DNA of 64,000 bases from Roseococcus microcysteis (GCF_014764365.1 NZ_CP061718.1:3612501-3676500); one strand, 5' to 3'; numbered from the stretch's first letter, positions 17,789 to 28,278 are shown. Notes: a model not told the origin generated them from the sequence alone. Numbers and translations are program-made.

Positions 17789-19615
17789 ATGAAGCGCCGT
17801 GACCTCTTCGCCGCCGGCTTTGGCCTCGTCGCCTTCTCCGGGCGGGCGATGGCCCAGCAGGGGCCCATCCGCACCCATGCTCTCTCGCTGCTGGGCGAAC
17901 CCGCTTTGCCGGCGGATTTCCCGCATTGGCCCTGGGTGAACCCGGATGCGCCCAAGGGCGGGCAGGTGACGCTGACGGCGCTGGGCAGCTTCGACAGCCT
18001 GAACCCCTTCATCCTGCGCGGCACGCCGGCGGTGGGGCTGATCAACATCTACGACCAGCTCCTCGCCACCTCCTCGGACGAGGCCAGCACCGAATACGCG
18101 CACCTGGCCGAGACCATTGAAATCCCGGCGGACCGAATGGGCGTCTCCTTCGAGCTGCGCGAGGGGGCGCGCTGGCATGATGGCCGCCCCATCACGGCCG
18201 AGGATGTCGTGTTCAGCTTCCAGACGCTGCGCGCCCAGGGAAGGCCCTTCTTTCGCTCCTATTGGGGCGATGTGGCGGAGGCGGTGGCCGAGGGCCCGCG
18301 CCGCGTCACCTTCCGCTTCCGCAGCAATGAGAACCGGGAGCTGGCGCTCATTCTGGGCCAGCTCTACGTCCTGCCGAAGCATTTCTGGGAGGGGCGCGAC
18401 TTCGCGCGGCCCTTGCAGGAAGCCCCGCTCGGCTCCGGCAGCTATCGGGTGGAGAGCTTCGATTCCGGCCGCAGCATCACCTATGCGCGCGTGCCCGATG
18501 CCTGGGCGGCCAACCTCAACACAAAGCGCGGCACCGAGAATTTCGACGTGATGCGCTATGAATACTTCCGCGACGCCACCGTGGCCTTCGAGGCCTTCAA
18601 GGCCGGGCAGATCGATTTCCGCACCGAGAACATCGCGCGCAACTGGGCCACGGGCTACGACTTCCCGGCCATGCGCCGCGGCCTCGTGATCCGCGACGAA
18701 ATCCGGCACGAGCTGCCCACCGGCATGCAGGCCTTCGTGATGAACCTCCGCCGCCCGCTCTTTCAGGATGCGCGGGTGCGCGAGGCGCTGATGACCGTGT
18801 TCGACTATGAATGGCTGAACGCCAACATCTTCAACGGGCTCTACGCGCGGACCACCAGCTTCTTCTCCAATTCCGAACTCGCCTCCTCCGGCCTGCCCGA
18901 GGGGCGCGAGCTGGAAATCCTGGAACGCTACCGCGGCCGCGTGCCCGAGAGCGTCTTCACCACGGAATTCCGCCTGCCCGTCACCGATGGCAGCGGCAAC
19001 AACCGCGACGGGCTGCGCCGCGCGCTGACCCTGATGCGTGAGGCGGGGTGGGAGGTGCGGAACCGCCGCATGGTCAACCCGCAGGGCCAGCCCTTCAGCT
19101 TCGAGATCCTGTTGAACGGCGCGAGCTTCGAGCGCGTGGCCCTGCCCTATGTGCAATGGCTGCAGCGCCTGGGCATCGAGGCGCGGGTCCGCACCGTGGA
19201 CCCCGCGCAATACCAGGTCCGCACCGACGCCTTCGACTTCGACATGACCGTGGACGTGATGGGTCAGAGCCTCAGCCCCGGCAATGAGCAGCGCGACTAC
19301 TGGACCTGCGAGAAGGCGCGCGAGAATGGCAGCCAGAACGTGGCTGGCATCTGCGACCCCGTGGTGGACGAGCTGGTCGAACTGCTGATCAACGCGCCCG
19401 ACCGCGAGGAACTGATCCACCGCACCCGCGCGCTGGACCGCGTGCTGCTGCACCACCACTTCGTCATCCCGCAATGGCACAACCGCCGCTTCTGGGTGGC
19501 CTTCTGGGACCGCTTCGGCCGGCCGGAGCGCAACCCGCGCTACGGGCTCGGCTTCGACAGCTGGTGGATAGACCCGGCGCGCGACGCCGCGCTGACCGCC
19601 GCGCGGCGGGGCTGA
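17789..19615 (+). CDS. yejA: ABC oligopeptide transporter, periplasmic binding protein (YejA-like, SBP family 5)
   Basis: Periplasmic substrate-binding protein of a YejABEF-type importer, whose known substrates are oligopeptides including microcin C. 608 residues from ATG 17789, chosen because it starts a signal peptide ([23 protein letters not shown]) with an RR pair. The mature part follows family 5: [47 protein letters not shown] and LNLRRPLF-like segments. It is followed by yejB, with a DUF3891 gene inside the operon, then yejE and yejF. Divergent from pdxA across an 81-base gap. Confidence 0.93.
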   Translation: MKRRDLFAAGFGLVAFSGRAMAQQGPIRTHALSLLGEPALPADFPHWPWVNPDAPKGGQVTLTALGSFDSLNPFILRGTPAVGLINIYDQLLATSSDEASTEYAHLAETIEIPADRMGVSFELREGARWHDGRPITAEDVVFSFQTLRAQGRPFFRSYWGDVAEAVAEGPRRVTFRFRSNENRELALILGQLYVLPKHFWEGRDFARPLQEAPLGSGSYRVESFDSGRSITYARVPDAWAANLNTKRGTENFDVMRYEYFRDATVAFEAFKAGQIDFRTENIARNWATGYDFPAMRRGLVIRDEIRHELPTGMQAFVMNLRRPLFQDARVREALMTVFDYEWLNANIFNGLYARTTSFFSNSELASSGLPEGRELEILERYRGRVPESVFTTEFRLPVTDGSGNNRDGLRRALTLMREAGWEVRNRRMVNPQGQPFSFEILLNGASFERVALPYVQWLQRLGIEARVRTVDPAQYQVRTDAFDFDMTVDVMGQSLSPGNEQRDYWTCEKARENGSQNVAGICDPVVDELVELLINAPDREELIHRTRALDRVLLHHHFVIPQWHNRRFWVAFWDRFGRPERNPRYGLGFDSWWIDPARDAALTAARRG

Positions 19616-19616
19616 G

Positions 19617-20735
19617 TTGGGCGCCTATCTCCTTCGCCGCCTGTTGCTGGTGGTGCCGACGCTGTTCGGCATCATCCTCATCAACTTCGCCGTGGTGCAG
19701 TTCGCCCCGGGCGGCCCCGTGGAGCAGATGCTGGCCGAGCTGCGCGGCGAGGGGCAGACCCTCGGCCGCCTGACGGGCGAGGGCGGCGGCGAGGTCCGCA
19801 CCGCCCAGCCCAGCGCCTTCGGCACGGGCGGCGGCGGCGAGGGCGGGCCGGTCGGCACCTATCGCGGCGCCCGCGGCCTGGACCCCGCGGTGGTGGCCGA
19901 GATCGAGCGCGCCTTCGGCTTCGACAAGCCCGCGCATGAGCGCTTCTTCACCATGCTGGCGGGCTATCTGCGCTTCGATCTGGGGCGGTCGCTCTTCCAG
20001 GACCGGGCGGTCTGGGATCTGGTGATCGAGAAGCTGCCGGTCTCCATCTCGCTCGGGCTGTGGTCCACGCTGATCATCTACCTGGTGTCCATCCCGCTCG
20101 GCATCCGCAAGGCCGTGCGGGACGGGACGCGCTTCGACCTCTGGACCTCGGGCGTGGTGCTGGTGGGCTATGCGATCCCGGGCTTCCTGTTCGCGGTCAT
20201 GCTGGTGGTGCTCTTCGCGGGCGGCAGCTTCTTCCAGTGGTTCCCGCTGCGTGGCCTGGCCTCGCCGGGCGCTGGCGACTGGCCCTTCTGGCAGCGGGCG
20301 CTGGACTATGGCTGGCACATCTTCCTGCCCACGCTGACCCTGGTGATCGGCGGCTTCGCGGGGCTGACCATGCTGACCAAGAACTCCTTCCTGGAGGAGA
20401 TCAACAAGCAATACGTGCTGACCGCGCGCGCCAAGGGCGCCGCGGAATCGCGCGTGCTCTACGGGCATGTGTTCCGCAACGCCATGCTCATCATCATCGC
20501 GGGCTTCCCGGCGGCCTTCATCGGCATCCTGTTCACGGGAGCGCTGCTGGTGGAGATCATCTTCTCGCTGGATGGACTCGGGCTGCTGGGATTCGAGGCG
20601 GCGTTGCGGCGGGATTATCCCGTGATGTTCGGCACCCTCTACATCTTCACTTTGCTGGGGCTGATCCTGCAGATCGTGAGCGATTTCACCTACACCCTGG
20701 TGGACCCGCGCATCGACTTCGAGGCAAGGAGATAG
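19617..20735 (+). CDS. yejB: ABC oligopeptide transporter permease (YejB-like)
   Basis: Inner-membrane permease of 372 residues with a TTG start one base after the yejA stop. [19 protein letters not shown] is the first span. A long periplasmic loop rich in Gly (residues 40-85) is a YejB trait. The EAA loop is [23 protein letters not shown], and the C-terminus [21 protein letters not shown] is conserved in OppB/YejB proteins. Confidence 0.93.
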   Translation: MGAYLLRRLLLVVPTLFGIILINFAVVQFAPGGPVEQMLAELRGEGQTLGRLTGEGGGEVRTAQPSAFGTGGGGEGGPVGTYRGARGLDPAVVAEIERAFGFDKPAHERFFTMLAGYLRFDLGRSLFQDRAVWDLVIEKLPVSISLGLWSTLIIYLVSIPLGIRKAVRDGTRFDLWTSGVVLVGYAIPGFLFAVMLVVLFAGGSFFQWFPLRGLASPGAGDWPFWQRALDYGWHIFLPTLTLVIGGFAGLTMLTKNSFLEEINKQYVLTARAKGAAESRVLYGHVFRNAMLIIIAGFPAAFIGILFTGALLVEIIFSLDGLGLLGFEAALRRDYPVMFGTLYIFTLLGLILQIVSDFTYTLVDPRIDFEARR

Positions 20736-20738
20736 CGC

Positions 20739-21470
20739 GTGATCCTCTGGACCCAGCCCGATGGCAGCGTGATCGCCACGCCGCAGCCCGCCCATGCCAT
20801 CCTCTCCGGCCAACTGGCTCGCGCGCTGGCCGAACCGCCCGAACCCTTCGAGGCCGTGTGCCTCGCCGCCGCCCAGCATGACTGCCCCTGGATGCCCTGG
20901 GAGGCCGCGCCCGACTTCGACGAGGCGACCGGCCTGCCGCGCCAGTTCAACGCGCTGGCGGGCGATGAGCATGTGCCGATGTGGGAGGCGGGCGTGCGCG
21001 CCGCATTGGCCAACTGGGGCGGCTGGGTGGGCTTGCTGGTGCTGCTGCACGGGCGGCACATCTACGGCATGAACATCCTGCACAACCGCATGGCGCCCAC
21101 GCCCGCCGGCCTCGCGGCCATGGAGGGCTATGTGGCCCGCACGCCCGCCTGGGCGGCGCAGATCATGGCGGAACTCGGCGTCACCGAGGAACAGGTGCGG
21201 CCGCAGCAACAGAAGGTGGCCTTCGCCGATGCCGTGGCGCTGGGCCTCTGCTGGGGGCAGGAGCGCTTCGACTGCGCGGGCGTGCAGATGACGCGCACCG
21301 GCCCCTTCACCGCCACGCTCGATCCCTGGCCGCTCGCACCCGCCGAGATCACGCTGACCACCGAGGCCCGTCGCCTGCCCAGCCGCTTCGCCAATGCGGC
21401 CGCCATGCAGGCGGGGCTCGCCGCGGCGCCGCGTGTGGCACTCTCCTTCCGCCTCACCCCCGCCGCATGA
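20739..21470 (+). CDS. DUF3891 family protein within the yej operon
   Basis: 243 residues from a GTG start, 3 bases after yejB, and overlapping yejE by 4 bases (ATGA), so it is firmly inside the operon. The DUF3891 pattern is visible: QPAHAILSGQLARAL, CLAAAQHDCPWMPWEAAPDFDEATGLPRQFNAL, HVPMWEAGVRAAL, and a C-terminal half with QQQKVAFADAVALGLCWGQ. The HD-like histidine-aspartate pair (QHDCPW) suggests a metal site, but the family's activity is unknown. Its placement between two permease genes suggests a role linked to the transported compound. No signal peptide. Confidence 0.75.
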   Translation: MILWTQPDGSVIATPQPAHAILSGQLARALAEPPEPFEAVCLAAAQHDCPWMPWEAAPDFDEATGLPRQFNALAGDEHVPMWEAGVRAALANWGGWVGLLVLLHGRHIYGMNILHNRMAPTPAGLAAMEGYVARTPAWAAQIMAELGVTEEQVRPQQQKVAFADAVALGLCWGQERFDCAGVQMTRTGPFTATLDPWPLAPAEITLTTEARRLPSRFANAAAMQAGLAAAPRVALSFRLTPAA

Positions 21471-22501
21471 CGCCCATCACCCGTCGCCGCCTGGCCAATT
21501 TCCGCGCGAACCGGCGCGGCATGATCTCGTTGTGGATCTTCGGCATCCTCTTCGTGGTGACGCTCTTCGCCGAGGTCATCGCCAATGATCGTCCGCTCTT
21601 CGTGCGGATGGAGGGCAACAACTTCTTCCCCGTCCTGGTCGAATACGCCGAAAGCGACATCATCCCCGACGGCTTCCCCACCGCGGCCGACTGGCAGGAC
21701 CCGGTGCTGACCGACGAAATCCGCGAGCGCGGCGGCTGGGTGATCTGGCCGCCCATCCCCTACAGCCACGCGACGCTGGTGCGGAACCTGCCCACGCCCG
21801 CGCCCTCGCCACCCAGCGCGTCCAACTGGCTCGGCACCGACGACCAGGCGCGCGACGTGATGGCCCGCGTGATCTACGGCTTTCGCATCTCGGTGCTGTT
21901 CGGCTTCACGCTGACCATCGCGGCCTCCATCATCGGCATCGCGGCCGGCGCGGTGCAGGGCTATTACGGCGGCTGGACGGATCTGCTGTTCCAACGCTTC
22001 ATCGAGATCTGGTCGGGCATGCCGCAGCTTTTCCTGCTTATCATCCTGGCCAGCGTGATCGAACCTTCCTTCTGGTCACTGCTGATCTTCCTGCTGGTGT
22101 TTTCCTGGATGGGGCTGGTGGGCGTGGTGCGCGCGGAATTCCTGCGCGGGAGGAACCTCGACTATGTGCGCGCGGCGCGGGCCTTGGGCGTTTCGGACGG
22201 GCGGCTGATGTTCCAGCACATCCTGCCCAATGCGATGGTGGCGACGCTGACCTTCCTGCCCTTCATCCTCTCCGGCAGCGTCACGGTGCTGGCCAGCCTG
22301 GACTTCCTGGGCTTCGGCCTGCCGCCCGGCTCGCCCTCGCTGGGTGAATTGCTGCAACAGGGGAAGAACAATCTGCAGGCGCCATGGCTCGCCTTCACGG
22401 GCTTTTTCGTGCTGGGCGGTGTGCTGACGCTGCTGATCTTCATCGGCGAGGCGGTGCGGGACGCCTTCGATCCGCGCAAACTGCCGGGTGGCGGAAGATG
22501 A
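21467..22501 (+). CDS. yejE: ABC oligopeptide transporter permease (YejE-like)
   Basis: Second permease, 344 residues from ATG 21467 within a 4-base overlap. The N-terminus [36 protein letters not shown] is the YejE/OppC first span, followed by a long periplasmic segment. The translocation region has [22 protein letters not shown] and [21 protein letters not shown] (EAA loop). The C-terminus ends [12 protein letters not shown]. The next gene overlaps by 4 bases. Confidence 0.94.
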   Translation: MTPITRRRLANFRANRRGMISLWIFGILFVVTLFAEVIANDRPLFVRMEGNNFFPVLVEYAESDIIPDGFPTAADWQDPVLTDEIRERGGWVIWPPIPYSHATLVRNLPTPAPSPPSASNWLGTDDQARDVMARVIYGFRISVLFGFTLTIAASIIGIAAGAVQGYYGGWTDLLFQRFIEIWSGMPQLFLLIILASVIEPSFWSLLIFLLVFSWMGLVGVVRAEFLRGRNLDYVRAARALGVSDGRLMFQHILPNAMVATLTFLPFILSGSVTVLASLDFLGFGLPPGSPSLGELLQQGKNNLQAPWLAFTGFFVLGGVLTLLIFIGEAVRDAFDPRKLPGGGR

Positions 22502-24129
22502 GCGCGACGACGATGACCGACGGCCCCCTGCTCTCCGTCGAAAACCTCTCCGTCGCCTTTCGTGGCAAGCGGGTGGTGGAGGGCGTCTCCTTCACCCTGC
22601 ATGCGGGCGAGACGCTGGCCATCGTGGGCGAATCCGGCAGCGGCAAGTCGGTCACGGCGCTGTCCATCCTGCGGCTGCTGGCCGCCACCGGCTCCAACCC
22701 CGAGGGCCGCATCACGTTGGATGGCACCGATGTGACGGCCGCCACGGAAGCCCAGATGCAGCGGCTGCGCGGCGGCGTGGCCGGCATGGTGTTCCAGGAG
22801 CCCATGACCTCGCTCAACCCGCTGCACAGCATCGGCCGGCAGGTGAGCGAGGCCATCACGCTCCATCGCCCTCTGCGCGGCGACGCCCTGCGGGCGGAGG
22901 TCATCGCGAAGCTCCAGCGCGCCGGGCTGCCGCAGGTGGAGGAACGCCTCGCCGCCTATCCGCACCAGCTCTCGGGCGGGCAGCGGCAGCGCGTGATGAT
23001 CGCGGCGGCGCTGGCCAACGATCCGCGGCTGCTGATCGCGGACGAACCCACCACCGCGCTCGACGTCACGATCCAGGCGCAGATCCTGGAACTGCTGGCT
23101 CGGCTGAAGCGCGAGATGCGGATGGCCCTGCTGCTCATCACGCATGACCTCACCATCGTGAAGCGCCACGCCGACCGCGTGGTGGTCATGAAGGATGGCC
23201 GCGTGGTGGAGCAGGGCCCGGTGGCCGAGGTCTTCGCCAATCCGCGGCACCCCTACACGCAGATGCTGCTGGCCACCGAACCGCGCGGCCGGCCTGCCCC
23301 CGTGGCGGAGGGCGCCGCGGAAATCCTGCGCGGCGAGGATGTGCGCGTCCACTTCCCCATCAGGCGCGGCTTCCTGCGCCGCACCGTGGCCCATGTGAAG
23401 GCGGTGGACGGTGTGGACATGGCCGTGCGCGAGGGCGAGACGCTGGGCCTGGTGGGCGAGAGCGGCTCGGGCAAGACCACGCTCGGTCTCGCGCTGCTGC
23501 GGCTGGAGACAAGCCAGGGCGTGATCCGCTTCCAGGGCCGCGAGATCCAGAACCTCTCGCGCGGGGAGTTGCGGCCGCTGCGCGCGCGCATGCAGATCGT
23601 CTTCCAGGACCCCTATGGCTCGCTCTCGCCGCGCATGAGTGCCGCCGAGATCGTGGGCGAGGGGCTTTCCGTCCATGAACCTGGCATGACCGCCGCCGAA
23701 CGCGCGTCCCGCGTGGCGGCCGCGCTGGAGGAGGTGGGCCTCGACCCCGCCAGCGCCGAACGCTACCCGCACGAATTCAGCGGCGGCCAGCGCCAGCGCA
23801 TCGCCATCGCGCGCGCGCTGGTGCTGAAGCCGCGGCTGCTGGTGCTGGACGAACCGACCAGCGCGCTCGACGTCAGCGTGCAGGCGCAGGTGGTGGAGCT
23901 GCTGCGCGGGCTGCAGGCGAAGCACCGCCTGGCCTACCTGTTCATCAGCCATGATTTGCGCGTGGTGCGCGCCATGGCGCACCGCATCATCGTGATGCGG
24001 AACGGCAAGATCGTGGAGATGGGCGAGGCCGAGGCGCTCACCCAGAACCCGCAACAGCCCTACACCCGCGCCCTGATGGCCGCGGCCTTCGAGCTTCGCG
24101 CCGAGCCCACCGCCGATGTCCGGGGCTGA
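22498..24129 (+). CDS. yejF: ABC oligopeptide transporter, fused ATP-binding subunit (YejF-like)
   Basis: 543 residues containing two ABC ATPase domains, as in YejF. Domain 1 (about residues 10-260) has Walker [10 protein letters not shown], signature LSGGQRQRV and Walker [14 protein letters not shown]. Domain 2 (about 275-535) has [18 protein letters not shown] and [13 protein letters not shown]. Both have the Opp-type C-terminal NP(R/Q)HPYT segment. ATG at 22498 overlaps yejE by 4 bases. This completes the importer. Confidence 0.95.
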   Translation: MSATTMTDGPLLSVENLSVAFRGKRVVEGVSFTLHAGETLAIVGESGSGKSVTALSILRLLAATGSNPEGRITLDGTDVTAATEAQMQRLRGGVAGMVFQEPMTSLNPLHSIGRQVSEAITLHRPLRGDALRAEVIAKLQRAGLPQVEERLAAYPHQLSGGQRQRVMIAAALANDPRLLIADEPTTALDVTIQAQILELLARLKREMRMALLLITHDLTIVKRHADRVVVMKDGRVVEQGPVAEVFANPRHPYTQMLLATEPRGRPAPVAEGAAEILRGEDVRVHFPIRRGFLRRTVAHVKAVDGVDMAVREGETLGLVGESGSGKTTLGLALLRLETSQGVIRFQGREIQNLSRGELRPLRARMQIVFQDPYGSLSPRMSAAEIVGEGLSVHEPGMTAAERASRVAAALEEVGLDPASAERYPHEFSGGQRQRIAIARALVLKPRLLVLDEPTSALDVSVQAQVVELLRGLQAKHRLAYLFISHDLRVVRAMAHRIIVMRNGKIVEMGEAEALTQNPQQPYTRALMAAAFELRAEPTADVRG

Positions 24130-24565
24130 CCCGCACCCTTGGGAGGGGCGGGAACTCCAGGAACTCCGCCGGCTTCTCGATGAGAAGAAGGTCACGCTCG
24201 GCGTGCTCATCCGCAAGATGAACACGCCCGGCACACCGGTCTATTCGCACGCGGAGAACATCCTGCCGGCGGCCGCCATCCTGCTCACCTCCTTCGCGGC
24301 GGCGGTGGTGATCCATCGCTGGCTGGGCGGCCTGCTGCTGCTGGCGGGCTGCGCCTGGTGGTGGTTTCGCGTGCGCCCCACCATCCGCGACGCGGTGATG
24401 GACCGCACCACGGCGCATGTCCTGGCGGACCCACGCAACTTCGACGCGCAATGGGCGCGCGGCACCATCACCTTGTTCGCGCGCATGCCCGATGGCACAG
24501 AGCGCCTCGCCCGCAAGCGTGATGACTGGCGGGGCTACGTGCGCTCTTTCCATGAGGGGTCCTGA
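24116..24565 (+). CDS. Small membrane protein of unknown function
   Basis: 149 residues overlapping the yejF end by 14 bases and abutting ghrA (stop then ATG). One or two hydrophobic segments lie in the middle ([36 protein letters not shown]), flanked by charged regions: N-terminal [22 protein letters not shown] and C-terminal [32 protein letters not shown]. No family is recognised. The tight spacing makes it part of the yej-ghrA transcript. Confidence 0.65.
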   Translation: MSGADPHPWEGRELQELRRLLDEKKVTLGVLIRKMNTPGTPVYSHAENILPAAAILLTSFAAAVVIHRWLGGLLLLAGCAWWWFRVRPTIRDAVMDRTTAHVLADPRNFDAQWARGTITLFARMPDGTERLARKRDDWRGYVRSFHEGS

Positions 24566-25498
24566 ATGGCCATCCTGCTCTCCACCAAAGCCGCGACCAT
24601 GGAGGATTGGCGCGACGCGCTGCTGGCCGTGGACCCCAGCCTCGACATCCGCCTCTTTCCCGATGTGGGCGACCCCGCCGGCATCGAGGCCGCGGTGTGC
24701 TGGACGCAGCACGACATGGCGGAGCTGCGGCGCTATCCGAACCTGAAGCTGATCGTCTCCATGGGCGCGGGCGTGGACCACCTGCTGCGCCCGCCGGGGC
24801 CGCCGCCTGGCATTCCGGTGGCGCGGCTGAAGGATACGCGCCTCACCCAGGGCATGGCCGAATGGGTGCTGCTGAACGTGCTGCGCTTCCACCGGCAGGA
24901 CCTGGAATACCGCGAACAGCAGGCCGCGCGCGTGTGGAACGAACTGCCCGCGCCCGACACGCACAAGCGCCGCGTCGGCATCCTGGGCCTGGGCGAGCTG
25001 GGCGGGGCCTCGGCGCGCCTCCTCCGCATGCTGGAATTCCCGGTGATGGGCTGGACGCGCAACCCGCGCAGCCTGGACGGTGTGGAAACCTTCCACGGCG
25101 CGGCGGGCCTGGACGCCATGCTGGCCAAGACCGACATCCTGGTCTGCCTGCTGCCGCTGACGCCGGACACGCGCGGCGTGATCAACGCCCGCACGCTGGC
25201 CCTGCTGCCCAAGGGCGCCTTCCTCATCAACGCCGCGCGCGGCGGGCATGTGGTGGCGGACGACCTGCTGGCGGCACTTGATTCCGGCCATATCGCCGGC
25301 GCCGCGCTCGACGTCTTCGAGCCCGAGCCCCTGCCGGCCGATCATCGCTTCTGGACCCACCCCAAGGTGCTGGTCTGGCCGCACGCGGCCAGCATCACCA
25401 TTCCGTCGAGCGCCGCACCGCAGGTGGTGGAGAATTTGCAGCGGGCGCGCGAGGGGCGCCCGCTGATCAACCTCGTGGATTTCTCCGCCGGGTACTAG
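24566..25498 (+). CDS. ghrA: Glyoxylate/hydroxypyruvate reductase A
   Basis: NAD(P)H-dependent 2-hydroxyacid dehydrogenase that reduces glyoxylate and hydroxypyruvate. 310 residues, GhrA length. GILGLGELGGASARLL is the Rossmann motif, NAARGGHVVADDLLAALD holds the catalytic arginine region, and the C-terminal HPKVLVWPHAASIT carries the catalytic histidine. It follows the small membrane protein gene directly and faces the OmpA gene convergently. Confidence 0.9.
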   Translation: MAILLSTKAATMEDWRDALLAVDPSLDIRLFPDVGDPAGIEAAVCWTQHDMAELRRYPNLKLIVSMGAGVDHLLRPPGPPPGIPVARLKDTRLTQGMAEWVLLNVLRFHRQDLEYREQQAARVWNELPAPDTHKRRVGILGLGELGGASARLLRMLEFPVMGWTRNPRSLDGVETFHGAAGLDAMLAKTDILVCLLPLTPDTRGVINARTLALLPKGAFLINAARGGHVVADDLLAALDSGHIAGAALDVFEPEPLPADHRFWTHPKVLVWPHAASITIPSSAAPQVVENLQRAREGRPLINLVDFSAGY

Positions 25499-25508
25499 GC
25501 AAGGCGCG

Positions 25509-25525
25509 GGCGGTGGATCACCGCC
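25509..25525 (+). terminator. Short hairpin at the ghrA/ompA-like convergence
   Basis: GGCGGTG pairs with CACCGCC around a GAT loop, 11 bases after the ghrA stop and overlapping the stop of the convergent lipoprotein gene. No T-tract on either side, so terminator activity is uncertain. Confidence 0.35.
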
Positions 25526-26018
25526 GCCCGTCGTCGATCCGCACCTCCACGCGCCGGCTCTCCAGGCTCTCGAAGCCCGGAATGGGCCCGCGCGAGAGGA
25601 TGCGGATACGCGAGGCCGCGATTCCCTTCTCGATCAGCGCATCCGCCACCTGGCGGGCGCGCAGCCGGGCCAGCAGGGCATTGGCCTCCTCGCTGCCGCG
25701 CGGGCCGGTGTAGCCCAGCACCAGCACGCCCACGCGCGGCTCAGCCAGGGCCATCTGGGCCACCCGGTTCAACCCCGCCTGGGCGGGTTCCGAGAGCGCC
25801 GCAAACCATTCCTCGAAGAACACCACGAAGGCGCGCTCGCTGCCATGCGGCGCGTTGGGCGCCGGCGTGGCGGCTGGGGCGGGCGCCGGGGCCGCCGTAG
25901 CGGGCGCGGCTTGGCCCGACAGGGTGGGTGCGGGGAAGCGCGTGTTGCTGGACGGCTCGGCGCAGGCGGCCAGCAGGCCTAGCAGGGCGGCGGTGCCGGC
26001 GAACCTCAGATGGGCCAT
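25518..26018 (-). CDS. OmpA-family lipoprotein
   Basis: 166 residues with a lipoprotein signal (MAHLRFAGTAALLGLLAAC, lipobox LAAC), a proline/alanine-rich linker, and a C-terminal OmpA peptidoglycan-binding domain (FVVFFEEWFAALSEPAQAGLNRV, VLGYTGPRGSEEANALLARLRARQVADAL, SRRVEVRI). A Pal-like role tying the outer membrane to peptidoglycan is inferred. The start at 26018 follows AGGAGAG; a longer frame would precede the signal. It is shorter than classical OmpA, as it lacks a beta-barrel. Confidence 0.85.
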   Translation of the reverse strand: MAHLRFAGTAALLGLLAACAEPSSNTRFPAPTLSGQAAPATAAPAPAPAATPAPNAPHGSERAFVVFFEEWFAALSEPAQAGLNRVAQMALAEPRVGVLVLGYTGPRGSEEANALLARLRARQVADALIEKGIAASRIRILSRGPIPGFESLESRRVEVRIDDGRR

Positions 26019-26127
26019 CGAATCTCTCCTGGACAAGGTGGCGCGCAGTCTTGCCGGCTTCGGGGCGGGCTGTCACGGCGCCCATTCCGCTTGACCGCGC
26101 CCAGTCCGGCCGGAAATCCTTGTGGGT

Positions 26128-27045
26128 ATGACGCAGATCCTCGACGACGGCACCGGCTCCCCGCGCGACTTCCTGGGCTATGGCCCGAATCCGCCCGACC
26201 CGAAATGGCCGGGAGGTGCCCGCCTCGCCCTCTCCTTCGTGCTGAATTACGAGGAGGGGGGCGAGAATACCGTGCTGAACGGCGATGCGGGCAGCGAGGC
26301 CTATCTGCATGAGGTGCCCGGTGGCGCCCCTACGCTGGGCGCCCGCAACCGCGGCGTGGAGAGCCAGTTCGACTACGGCGCGCGCGCCGGCGTCTGGCGC
26401 ATCCTGCGGCTTTTCGCGGCGCGCGGCCTGAAGCTGACGGTCTATGGCGTGGGCCGCGCCCTGGAACTCAACCCGACGGCCGCCCGCGCCTTCGCCGAGC
26501 AGGGCCATGAGGTGGCCAGCCACGCCTATCGCTGGATCGACTACCACAACATGCCCGAGGCCGAGGAGCGCGCCGACATCGCCCGCTGCGTCGAGACGAT
26601 CGAGCGCCTGACCGGCCGCCGGCCGGTGGGCTGGTATACGGGCCGCATGTCGCCCAACACGCGCCGTCTCGTGGCCGAGCATGGCGGCTTCCTCTACGAC
26701 AGCGACGCCTATGACGACGACCTGCCGCATTACGTGCAGGTGGCGGGCAAGCCGCATCTGGTGCTGCCCTACACGCTCGACAACAACGACATGAAGTTCG
26801 CCGTGCCCCCCGGCTTCGGCGACCCGGACGGGTTCGAGCGCCATTTGCGCGATGCCTGCGACCTGCTGCGCGCCGAGGGCGGGCGGATGATGAGCGTGGG
26901 GCTGCATTGCCGCCTGGTGGGGCGGCCGGGCCGCGCGGCCGCGCTGGCCCGCTTCCTCGACCATGTCGTGGCCTGCGGCGATGTTTGGGTGGCGCGCCGC
27001 GAGGACATCGCGCGCCACTGGTGGGCCACGCACCCGCCGGGCTGA
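26128..27045 (+). CDS. puuE: Allantoinase PuuE-type / polysaccharide deacetylase family
   Basis: 305 residues. The pattern RDFLGYGPNPPDPKWPGGARLALSFVLNYEEGGENTVLNGD is the PuuE signature, and NodB-type motifs follow (GHEVASHAYRWID, RRPVGWYTGRMSPNTRRLVAEHGGFLYDSD). PuuE is a cofactor-independent allantoinase that hydrolyses allantoin to allantoate. ATG 26128 is preferred to a GTG two codons upstream. No ureide genes are adjacent, so use on allantoin is inferred from family only. It is convergent with a Bug-type binding protein gene. Confidence 0.85.
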   Translation: MTQILDDGTGSPRDFLGYGPNPPDPKWPGGARLALSFVLNYEEGGENTVLNGDAGSEAYLHEVPGGAPTLGARNRGVESQFDYGARAGVWRILRLFAARGLKLTVYGVGRALELNPTAARAFAEQGHEVASHAYRWIDYHNMPEAEERADIARCVETIERLTGRRPVGWYTGRMSPNTRRLVAEHGGFLYDSDAYDDDLPHYVQVAGKPHLVLPYTLDNNDMKFAVPPGFGDPDGFERHLRDACDLLRAEGGRMMSVGLHCRLVGRPGRAAALARFLDHVVACGDVWVARREDIARHWWATHPPG

Positions 27046-27055
27046 GGCGGGCGCC

Positions 27056-28024
27056 TCAGTCGGAGATGCGCTCGATCCGGTTCGCCTCCACCACCTGGCG
27101 CCAGCGGGCGATCTCACCCTGCACATGGGCGGCGAAGCGCTCGGGCGGGCCGCCCTCGGGGCGGGCGCCCAGGGTGCGGAGACGTTCCTGCACGGCGGGG
27201 TCCGCATTGGCCTCGTTCAGCAGGGCGTTCAGCCGCGCCACGATATGCGGGGGCGTGCCGCGCGGGGCCATGTAGCCGAACCAGGGCTCGACCACCGCAT
27301 CCGCCACGCCGACCTCCGCCAGGGTGGGCACGTCCGGCAGCTGCGGGTCGCGCTCGCGCCCACTGACGACCAGGGGGCGCAGCTGGCCGCCGCGGATGGC
27401 GCCGATCAGGGTGGGGACGTTCTCGAACTTCATCTGGGTGGCGCCTTGCATCACTGCCTGCATTCCCGGCGCGCCACCCCGGAAGGGCACGTGGGTCAGC
27501 TGCAGGCCGAGGCGGAAGTTCAGCAGCTCCGGCAGCAGGTGGTTGGAGCTGCCGAAGCCGGAGGAGGAGAAGTTCACCGCCGTGCCCTGCTGCCGCGCCC
27601 AGGCCAGGAATTGGGGAAAATCCTGCGCCGGATGGTCGGGCCGCACCACCAGCACGTTCATCACGCTGCCCGACCAGAAGACCGGCACCAGGTCGCGCGA
27701 GATGTCATAGGGCATGCGCGCATAGATGCTGGCGTTGATGGCGCAGTTGCCGATGGTGCAGGCGCCGAGCGTGTAGCCATCGGGCGCGCTGCGTGCCGCC
27801 AGGTCCATGCCGATATTGCCATTGGCGCCGGCGCGGTTCTCCACCACCCAGCGCTGGGGCAGGTCGCGGCTGGCCCGGTCGGCGAAGACGCGGGCGATGA
27901 TGTCGGTGGCGCCGCCGGGCGGGAAGGGCACGATGATGCGCACCGGCCGCTCGGGGTTCCATTCCTGCGCGGCCGCGGGCACGGCCAGCAGCAGCGCGGC
28001 AAGCGCGAGAAGGGTGCGACGCAT
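27056..28024 (-). CDS. Bug-family (TTT) periplasmic binding protein
   Basis: Tripartite tricarboxylate transporter receptor of 322 residues with signal peptide MRRTLLALAALLLAVPAAAQ. The Bug pattern is WNPERPVRIIVPFPPGGATDIIAR, VVENRAGANGNIGMDLAA, THVPFRGGAPGMQAVMQG and GGQLRPLVVS. The start at 28024 follows a GGAGGA ribosome site. Bug proteins usually bind carboxylates or small aromatics; no TctA/TctB membrane genes are in the window, so it is an orphan receptor. Divergent from leuA. Confidence 0.92.
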   Translation of the reverse strand: MRRTLLALAALLLAVPAAAQEWNPERPVRIIVPFPPGGATDIIARVFADRASRDLPQRWVVENRAGANGNIGMDLAARSAPDGYTLGACTIGNCAINASIYARMPYDISRDLVPVFWSGSVMNVLVVRPDHPAQDFPQFLAWARQQGTAVNFSSSGFGSSNHLLPELLNFRLGLQLTHVPFRGGAPGMQAVMQGATQMKFENVPTLIGAIRGGQLRPLVVSGRERDPQLPDVPTLAEVGVADAVVEPWFGYMAPRGTPPHIVARLNALLNEANADPAVQERLRTLGARPEGGPPERFAAHVQGEIARWRQVVEANRIERISD

Positions 28025-28095
28025 GGGTTTCCTCCGGATTTTCCGGCAGGCTATCCCGCGCGTCGCGGGGGCGGAAGCAGGACGGCGCGGGGCGC

Positions 28096-28125
28096 TTGAT
28101 TTCCCGCGCCCGCCCGGGCTAGCCT
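28096..28125 (+). promoter_or_regulatory. Candidate promoter of the leuA leader
   Basis: TTGATT (28096-28101) and TAGCCT (28120-28125) are separated by 18 bases. Initiation about seven bases after the -10 would fall at the ATG of the leader peptide (28132), so the leader could be translated from a leaderless transcript. The -10 match is weak. Confidence 0.4.
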
Positions 28126-28131
28126 TCACAC

Positions 28132-28233
28132 ATGCGCGCTGCGACGCCCTTCGCGAAGCCCACCATCCGGCCCCAGGCCGGCGCTTCGCTGCGCGCCCTT
28201 TCGCTCCTTCTCCTTCGACTTACGCGCCCCTGA
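28132..28233 (+). CDS. leuL: Leucine-rich leader peptide upstream of leuA
   Basis: A 33-residue frame between the Bug gene and leuA. It has seven leucines, all near the end, with a run of four (LRALSLLLLRLTRP). Leu codons include four CTT, which is rare in such a GC-rich genome. This composition, the position before leuA and the overlap of its TGA stop with a stem are the classic features of an attenuation leader. No Shine-Dalgarno is seen, fitting a leaderless start. Leader peptides of this kind are known before leu operons in other bacteria; function here is inferred. Confidence 0.7.
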   Translation: MRAATPFAKPTIRPQAGASLRALSLLLLRLTRP

Positions 28234-28278
28234 GCGTGATGCCCGGCCGTGCGCCGGTGTCGCTCAGGGGGTAGCCCC
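28227..28278 (+). promoter_or_regulatory. leuA attenuator hairpins
   Basis: CCCCTGAGCG (28227-28236) pairs with CGCTCAGGGG (28261-28270), with an inner CCGGC/GCCGG stem (28243-28247/28253-28257). The leader TGA sits inside the 5' arm. The GGGG at 28267-28270 can instead pair with CCCC at 28275-28278 across GTAG. A ribosome stalled on the leucine codons would leave the long stem free; one reaching the stop would cover its 5' arm and free GGGG for the small hairpin. No U-tract follows, so the final termination step is unproven. Confidence 0.55.
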
